Source: Gigantopelta aegis (lineage: Eukaryota > Mollusca > Gastropoda > Neomphalida > Peltospiridae). Taken from it: a DNA stretch of 64,000 nucleotides. The notes beneath the pieces are model-generated. The model searched no databases and was not told the DNA's origin. It saw only the letters and a program-made list of their open reading frames with translations. The DNA is taken from positions 76,830,754 to 76,894,753 of the forward strand of contig NC_054706.1 in NCBI RefSeq assembly GCF_016097555.1. Reading direction: 5' to 3'. A program made the position numbers and the translations under genes. Shown here in pieces: positions 59,001-64,000 of this stretch. Numbering within the stretch: position 1 is the stretch's first letter; every line of letters starts with the position of its first letter.

Positions 59001-59425
59001 ATTGTGTTCCCTCAAAATTGTTATTTAAGTCATTAAGTTTAAGAACATGCCACAATGCTGACAACTTTCAACGGAAGAAGTTGTATTTTCCCCCATATTT
59101 AAAGGAAAATGCTAAAATATCTATTGGACCTTAATTAATTTTGTTGAGTATAGTATAGGCAGATATACTGAACCATATTTGAATAATGCTGCCTCAATAT
59201 ATGAAATACAGTGCAATTTTTAATAGTAAAAGGTTCAAGCAGCCCAAACTATGTGTAAATATAGAAAATAATGCATTTCAGGCATTGCTTAACTTTTGCC
59301 GATGAGTATATCATTATTCATACCACATATTGCATTATATTTGGTTTGTTACTATTAACATCTAGTATAGGATGAATATCATTCATTTTGGCCTTATATC
59401 TGTTAAAAATGTATATGGACGACAA
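56090..59425. mobile_element. Fold-back DNA transposon with long diverged inverted arms
   Basis: The left arm (about 56090-56720) and right arm (about 58520-59425, reversed) share, in order, AACAAACC, GCAATAT-TGTGGTAT, GTATACTCA-C-GCAAAAGTTA, GCATTACAT-TACAA, CAGTTCATCTTA and TATGCTTAACTTATG. A second left copy of part of the arm lies at about 56827-57200 (GCAATGCCAGAAATGTATTA and CATTATTCAAATATGGTT match the right arm near 59150-59280). Between the arms is a decayed frame at 57600-58520. The arms are roughly 70-80 percent alike by eye, so the element is old. Confidence 0.72.
57600..58520 (+). pseudogene. Decayed transposon-associated protein in the fold-back element
   Basis: Fragments in shifting frames include PDTDICIHSIWQQEASYR, AIPAVLAITGYDTNSAFMQN with GKLKVLNILKQHQDFLEMLL, and HIKRTNCQVVIWYQSC with QPNGHMAEKF. 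The GxDTxSAFxxxGK and HIKRxNxQxxIW phrases recall, from memory, a large protein family common in corals and molluscs and linked to mobile elements. I cannot name its enzyme class. Several stops and frame changes are visible (for example the stops at 57867 and 58049). Confidence 0.5.
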
Positions 59426-59429
59426 CTTT

Positions 59430-60930
59430 ATCACTATATTTAATTTTTCTTTATAGTGTTTTTGGGACACAAAATGTGCAACGGTACCCCCATTCAAATG
59501 GCGATATTTTTTTAATCCACCAACATTTTTGTTGCAGACAAGCAGATGTTAAATTCATATATAATGAGGTATCGAAAAATACTTGTCTCCAAAAATCCCT
59601 GGGGGGGTGGGGGGGGGGGAGGGTTTCGGTATCTGGCCCATGGACTAATATCATTACGGAAGATGGAGCATTTTAAGAAGAAAAGAAAATGAAATATGTG
59701 TATTTGAAACTATATATTTATTGTACGTTTAATAATAATAAGAACTGTAGTTTAGTCGTAGATTTACATTTACGTGCAAAACTAGGATTACGATATTTTA
59801 TAATGATCGTTTACTATAGACTCGAGAGTTTGATAATTTAACGTCATGGTAACACCATATAAATTGTATGCATGTGAGGTGATTAAAGGTTTGGATCTAA
59901 GACTCTAAAGTTGTATAAACACGGGCCTAGATCATATTTGAATATTTTAAGTCGTAGAGTGTCAAGCAAATCTGCAAGTGATTAGACATTCAGATATAAA
60001 TTTCAAATGAAAACACGCTAAGAAACGTTACTATACCAAGGAAGAAAGTAGGTTATAGAAGTTTGAACAGTGTTTTAAAGAAACAGGTACCTTTTTATTT
60101 AGTTTGTTACACGAATGTGTTACCAAAACAAATAGTACTATTCTACACTTAGTTACCTTTGTCAATCTCTCATTTCTTACCTGAACGAATAGAGAAGAAC
60201 CGTGCTACTTATCTCAGAACGTCTTCAGAATCATCGCTTGGTTAGCCCCTTGGTTACCTCACAAATATAGACATTATTCTAATTTCACCCAAACACCAAA
60301 ATAATCAATCCGGAGTTATTTGTGGAATGATGTCCGTTGCCAGATTGTTGTTAGGGTGTTGCCAGGGTATTTCGTCATCTTAATGCTGTGTGTAAGTACT
60401 TGTTTCCATTACAGCCATCCGGGGACAAAAATGCATGAATGGAAATTTCACATTACACGAAATTTGAAAACGTTGAGTACTACTACTTGCGTGCAATAGG
60501 ACGACACATATGGATGATTTACACACCCTACATGGCCAGTGTTCTGGGTTTCACGGGTGTGTAGTGCCGTGTCCATATTTGTAGAGCGTACACGTCATGG
60601 ACCTAATCGGATGACGAGGAGACTATTCTCAAACCTAAACCTGACTGATGACGGCCTGATATACTTGACAGATTCACAGGCAGGTTGAACGGCAGGTGAC
60701 CCCGGCAATGCCATCGTTAACGACGCTGCCGAATATTTCTCAAAATAACTCTCATTGTTTCGAAATAAAACAAACACTGACAATAATAACATGTTGTTGT
60801 TGCTGCTGATGGTGCAGTGGCAAGCTTGGTTTGGCGTGTGGCGTAGATTTTAGCATTTGTTAAACATCATCCGAGTTAAGATGTCATTTCAGTCTTCCGA
60901 AATTCAAATCATACAGGAGCGGGAAGGAAG
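59430..60930. other. Spacer with one MITE-end scrap
   Basis: At 59600-59650 the bases AAAAATCCCTGG, a G run and GGCCCATGGACTAA resemble the end of the palindromic MITE at 22.2-22.94 kb. Nothing else is recognised. Confidence 0.45.
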
Positions 60931-61638
60931 TTAGGAAGGAAGTAAAGGTTTATTTAACTTACACACAAAACCACATTTTAATAACGATTATATGGTGTCA
61001 GACATATGGTTAAAGGGACATCCCTGAGTTTTCTGCATTGTAAGATGTTTCCGACTAATAAAATATTTCTACGATTAAACTTACATATTATATCTATTTT
61101 CTTGTTTAGAATATCAGTGTCTATATATTTAATGTGTTTCTGGTTGTCTTAATAAATAAGCCCAAACTGGATTGTGTCTTCAAATAATTTCGTACGTACG
61201 ATTTGTTTGTTTTTTAGAAATAAAATGAAATTTAACCTACTACAAATATAAGAACGATCAGAAACACATTTAATATACAGCCACTAATATTTTATGCAGA
61301 AAAATGTATTTGATATGTATTTACAATCGTTAAAAAGTCTCTGTTAGTCAATAACATCTTTAAAAATTGCAGCACTCAGGAATGTCCCTTTAAGGACCAC
61401 ATAGATAATGAGAAAGGAAACCCGCTACTGATACGCAATGGGTTTGCTCTTTCCGATTAGCAGCAATGTATATTTTATATGCAGCATCCCACAGACAAGT
61501 TAGTACATACCACTGCTTTTGTTATACCAGTTGTTAAACACTGGCTGGAATGAGAAATAGCCCAGTGGGCCCACCGACGGGGATCGATCGTAGACCGACG
61601 GCGCCCGGCGAGCGCTTTGCCACTGGGTTACGTAACTC
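60931..61638 (-). mobile_element. tRNA-derived SINE, minus strand, split by a TTAA MITE
   Basis: On the minus strand it starts ACGTAACCCAGTGGCAAAGC, with GATCGATCCCCGTCGGTGGG and GGGCTATTTCTCATTCCAGC, then the central and 3' parts as far as the GGAAGGAAGT flank. The middle is interrupted at TTAA by the MITE at 61010-61393; removing that restores the SINE phrase CATATGGTTAAGGACCACAT. Confidence 0.87.
61010..61393. mobile_element. TTAA MITE, copy 4, inside a SINE
   Basis: It starts TTAAAGGGACATCCCTGAGT and ends CACTCAGGAATGTCCCTTTAA, so the inverted ends are clear (AGGGACATCCCTGAGT with two changes). It is the best preserved copy and shows that the family uses TTAA with duplication of those four bases. 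It carries no coding capacity. Confidence 0.9.
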
Positions 61639-61760
61639 AGTAGTAAAACATTCACCTGATGTGCGCTGGATCGCAGGATCGATCGCCCTCAGTGCACTCG
61701 GATCGTCCCCCTACCCCGTCTCAACCAGTGTCCCACGACTGGTATATCAAGAGCGGTGTT
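61632..61760 (+). mobile_element. SINE 5' fragment, head-to-head with the previous SINE
   Basis: It reads ACGTAACTCAGTAGTAAAAC, ACCTGATGTGCGCTGGATCG, then CCACGACTGGTATATCAA, a plus-strand SINE head of the same family as 63404-63657. It shares the central TTACGTAA with the minus-strand SINE head, so the two meet as a near-palindrome. Confidence 0.75.
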
Positions 61761-61827
61761 ACTATAATCATGTCTATGAGAAAGTTCCCGTTTGGAATGT
61801 TTGGTACTTAGCCTGTAGAGCAGCAGT

Positions 61828-61919
61828 CTGTTTCCTCTGTGTCTATGTCTCTCTCTGGCAGCAGTCTGTTTCCTCTGTGTCTATGTCTCTCTCTCTGGCA
61901 GCAGTCTGTTTCCTCTGTG

Positions 61920-61986
<67 letters not shown>

Positions 61987-62742
61987 CAGCAGTCTGTTTC
62001 CTCTGTGTCTATGTCTCTCTCCCTCTGGCAGCAGTCTGTTTCCTCTGTGTCTATGTCTCTCTCTCTCTGGCAGCAGTCGGTTTCCTCTGTGTCTCTCTCT
62101 GGCAGCAGTCGGTTTCCTCTGTGTCTATGTCTCTCTCTGGCAGCAGTCGGTTTCCTCTGTGTCTATGTCTCTCTCTCTCTGGCAGCAGTCGGTTTCCTCT
62201 GTGTCTATGTCTCTCTCTCTCTCTCTCTGGCAGCAGTCTGTTTCCTCTGTGTCTATGTCTCTTTCTCTCTCTGGCAGCAGTCGGTTTCCTCTGTGTCTAT
62301 GTCTCTCTCTGGCAGCAGTCGGTTTCCTCTGTGTCTATGTCTCTCTCTGGCAGCAGTCGGTTTCCTCTGTGTCTATGTCTCTCTCTCTGGCAGCAGTCGG
62401 TTTCCTCTGTGTCTAAGTCTCTCTCTCTGGCAGCAGTCGGTTTCCTCTGTGTCTATGTCTATGTCTCTCTCTCTCTCTGGCAGCAGTCTGTTTCCTCTGT
62501 GTCTATGTCTCTCTCTCTCTCTCTGGCAGCAGTCGGTTTCCTCTGTGTCTATGTCTCTCTCTGGCAGCAGTCGGTTTCCTATGTGTCTATGTCTCTCTCT
62601 CTGGCAGCAGTCGGTTTCCTCTGTGTCTATGTCTCTCTCTCTCTGGCAGATTCGGTTTCCTCTGTGTCTATGTCTCTCTGGCAGCAGTCGGTTTCCTCTG
62701 TGTCTATGTCTCTCTCTGGCAGCAGTCGGTTTCCTCTGTGTC

Positions 62743-62777
<35 letters not shown>

Positions 62778-63397
62778 CAGCAGTCTGTTTCCTCTGTGTC
62801 TATGTCTCTGTCTCTCTGGCAGCAGTCTGTTTCCTCTGTGTCTATGTCTCTGTCTCTCTGGCAGCAGTCTGTTTCCTCTGTGTCTATGTCTCTCTCTCTA
62901 TCTGGCAGCAGTCTGTTTTCTCTGTGTCTAAGTCTCTCTCTGGCAGCAGTCGGTTTCCTCTGTGTCTATGTCTCTCTCTGGCAGCAGTCGGTTTCCTCTG
63001 TGTATATGTCTCTCTCTCTGACAGCAGTCGGTTTCCTCTGTGTCTATGTCTCTCTCTGGCAGCAGTCGGTTTCCTCTGTGTCTATGTCTCTCTCTGGCAG
63101 CAGTCGGTTTCCTCTGTGTCTATGTCTCTCTCTCTGGCAGCAGTCGGTTTCCTTTGTGTCTATGTCTCTCTCTGGCAGCAGTCGGTTTCCTCTTTGTCTA
63201 TGTCTCTCTCTCTCTGGCAGCAGTCGGTTTCCTCTGTGTCTATGTCTCTCTCTTTCAGCAGTCGGTTTCCTCTGTGTCTATGTCTCTCTCTCTGGCAGCA
63301 GTCGGTTTCCTCAGTGTCTTATGTGTCTCTGGCAGCAGTCGGTTTCCTCTGTGTCTATGTCTCTCTCTGGCAGCAGTCGGTTTCCTCTGTCTCTGTG
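61828..63397. repeat. Minisatellite, CT-variable unit of about 34-50 bp
   Basis: About forty units of GGCAGCAGTCGGTTTCCTCT followed by GTGTCTATGTCTCTCTCTCT, differing mainly in the number of CT pairs; early units carry CAGTCTG instead of CAGTCGG. All three plus-strand frames are open across long stretches, giving Ser-Leu-Val peptides that I regard as artefacts. The array ends where a SINE begins at about 63404. Confidence 0.95.
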
Positions 63398-63403
63398 TCG
63401 TCA

Positions 63404-63657
63404 GGGGGCGGGACGTAGCCCAGTGATAAAGCGCTCGCTTGATGCGCGGTCGCTTTAGGATCGATCGTCGTCGGTGGGCCCATTGGGCTATTTCTCTGTG
63501 GGATGGTGCATATAAAAGATCCCTTGCTACTAATAGAAAAATGTAACGGGTTTCCTCTCTGTGACTGTGTCAAAATGACCATATGTTTGACATCCAATAG
63601 CCGATGATTAATAAATCAATGTGCTCTAGTGGTGTCTTTAAACAAAATAATTTTTTT
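63404..63657 (+). mobile_element. tRNA-derived SINE, plus strand, internally shortened
   Basis: It starts GGGGGCGGGACGTAGCCCAG, has the A-box-like region TAGCCCAGTGATAAAGCGC, the B-box region GGATCGATCGTCGTCGG, ATAAAAGATCCCTTGCTACT, and a 3' end with CATCCAATAGCCGATGATTA and GTGCTCTAGTGGTGTC. Compared with the other copies, part of the centre is missing. Confidence 0.9.
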
Positions 63658-64000
63658 AACTGTGTTGTCAGCCTCTCTAATTACATTAGGCTTAAATTCC
63701 GTGGCGTTTATTTTCTCGTGCTCGGTTTGAGCAGTCAACATCCAGTTTGTTGTCGTCTGCTTTTTATTCATTTGTGAGGTTTTTCTTCAGTTTGGAAGGT
63801 ATTTCAATGACAATAAAGTTCAAACAAGTAAGTACAGTATCTTAATACAAACCTTTACAAACCCCTAAAATTTTAGTTTTACTAAGTCTTTTTTGTTTAT
63901 TCCTTAAAATTAGCGATATCGGGTCCACTTGACTCGTAGAAATAGTATGGAGGAAGATGAATTAACATTCGGTGCGTGTCACATAACCTCATGCATGCCA
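63658..64000. other. Right edge, nothing recognised
   Basis: No frame or repeat family is identified in the last 340 bases. Confidence 0.5.

Noticed and set aside
61550-63458. Frames of 200-540 codons with Ser-Leu-Val repeats
   Set aside because: They are translations of SINE sequence and the CT-variable minisatellite; several frames are open at once.

Overview
The window reads as repeat-rich genomic DNA from a lophotrochozoan animal, most likely a mollusc and probably a gastropod. The reasons are intron-containing genes, tRNA-derived SINEs of a kind I associate with molluscan genomes, a PRD-class homeobox gene, a local pair of intronless nicotinic-like Cys-loop receptor genes, and abundant DNA transposons, LINE remnants and a Polinton. 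The organism call is inference; everything else comes from reading the sequence.

Layout. 1-8295 is a huge two-variant minisatellite (34-bp and 22-bp units) that runs off the left edge. 8.5-9.25 kb holds an old MITE-like copy and a decayed THAP-type zinc-finger exon split by a SINE tail with a 19-bp target duplication. 11.55-13.46 kb is a complete three-exon paired-like homeobox gene (212 aa, EH1 motif). 14.8-15.9 kb and 20.3-21.4 kb are two tandem receptor genes. They lie in a segmental duplication that also copied the last homeobox exon, now dead at about 19.4 kb. Copy A stops just before its fourth membrane helix; copy B is complete.

21.78-35.9 kb is a nest of insertions. A 3' LINE fragment was hit first by a palindromic MITE and by a Polinton (23370-35362, 6-bp target duplication AATAAG, TIRs of about 277 bp). 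The Polinton was later hit by a Tc1-type transposon with an intact DD34E transposase. 38.2-41.1 kb is a second, frameshifted LINE. 42.4-45.66 kb is a large serine/threonine-rich, mucin-like exon on the minus strand, and a decayed scrap of the same 30-bp repeat lies at 37.25-37.42 kb.

46-64 kb has no convincing host gene. It holds long-inverted-repeat MITEs, a perfect 37-bp hairpin, GA/CT tracts, several SINEs, a MITE containing a SINE beside an intact DD35E Tc1-type transposon, a 3.3-kb fold-back DNA transposon with a decayed ORF, two head-to-head SINEs, and a CT-rich minisatellite. A family of about 370-400-bp MITEs with TTAA target sites recurs across the window (three good copies and one doubtful); one sits inside a SINE and so shows its own empty site.

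I did not find a new multi-gene system that I would defend. The most informative host signals are the homeobox-receptor segmental duplication with its apparent gene conversion, the receptor copy with an in-frame stop before TM4, and the mucin-like gene. The most informative mobile-element signals are the dated nest of insertions and the fold-back element.
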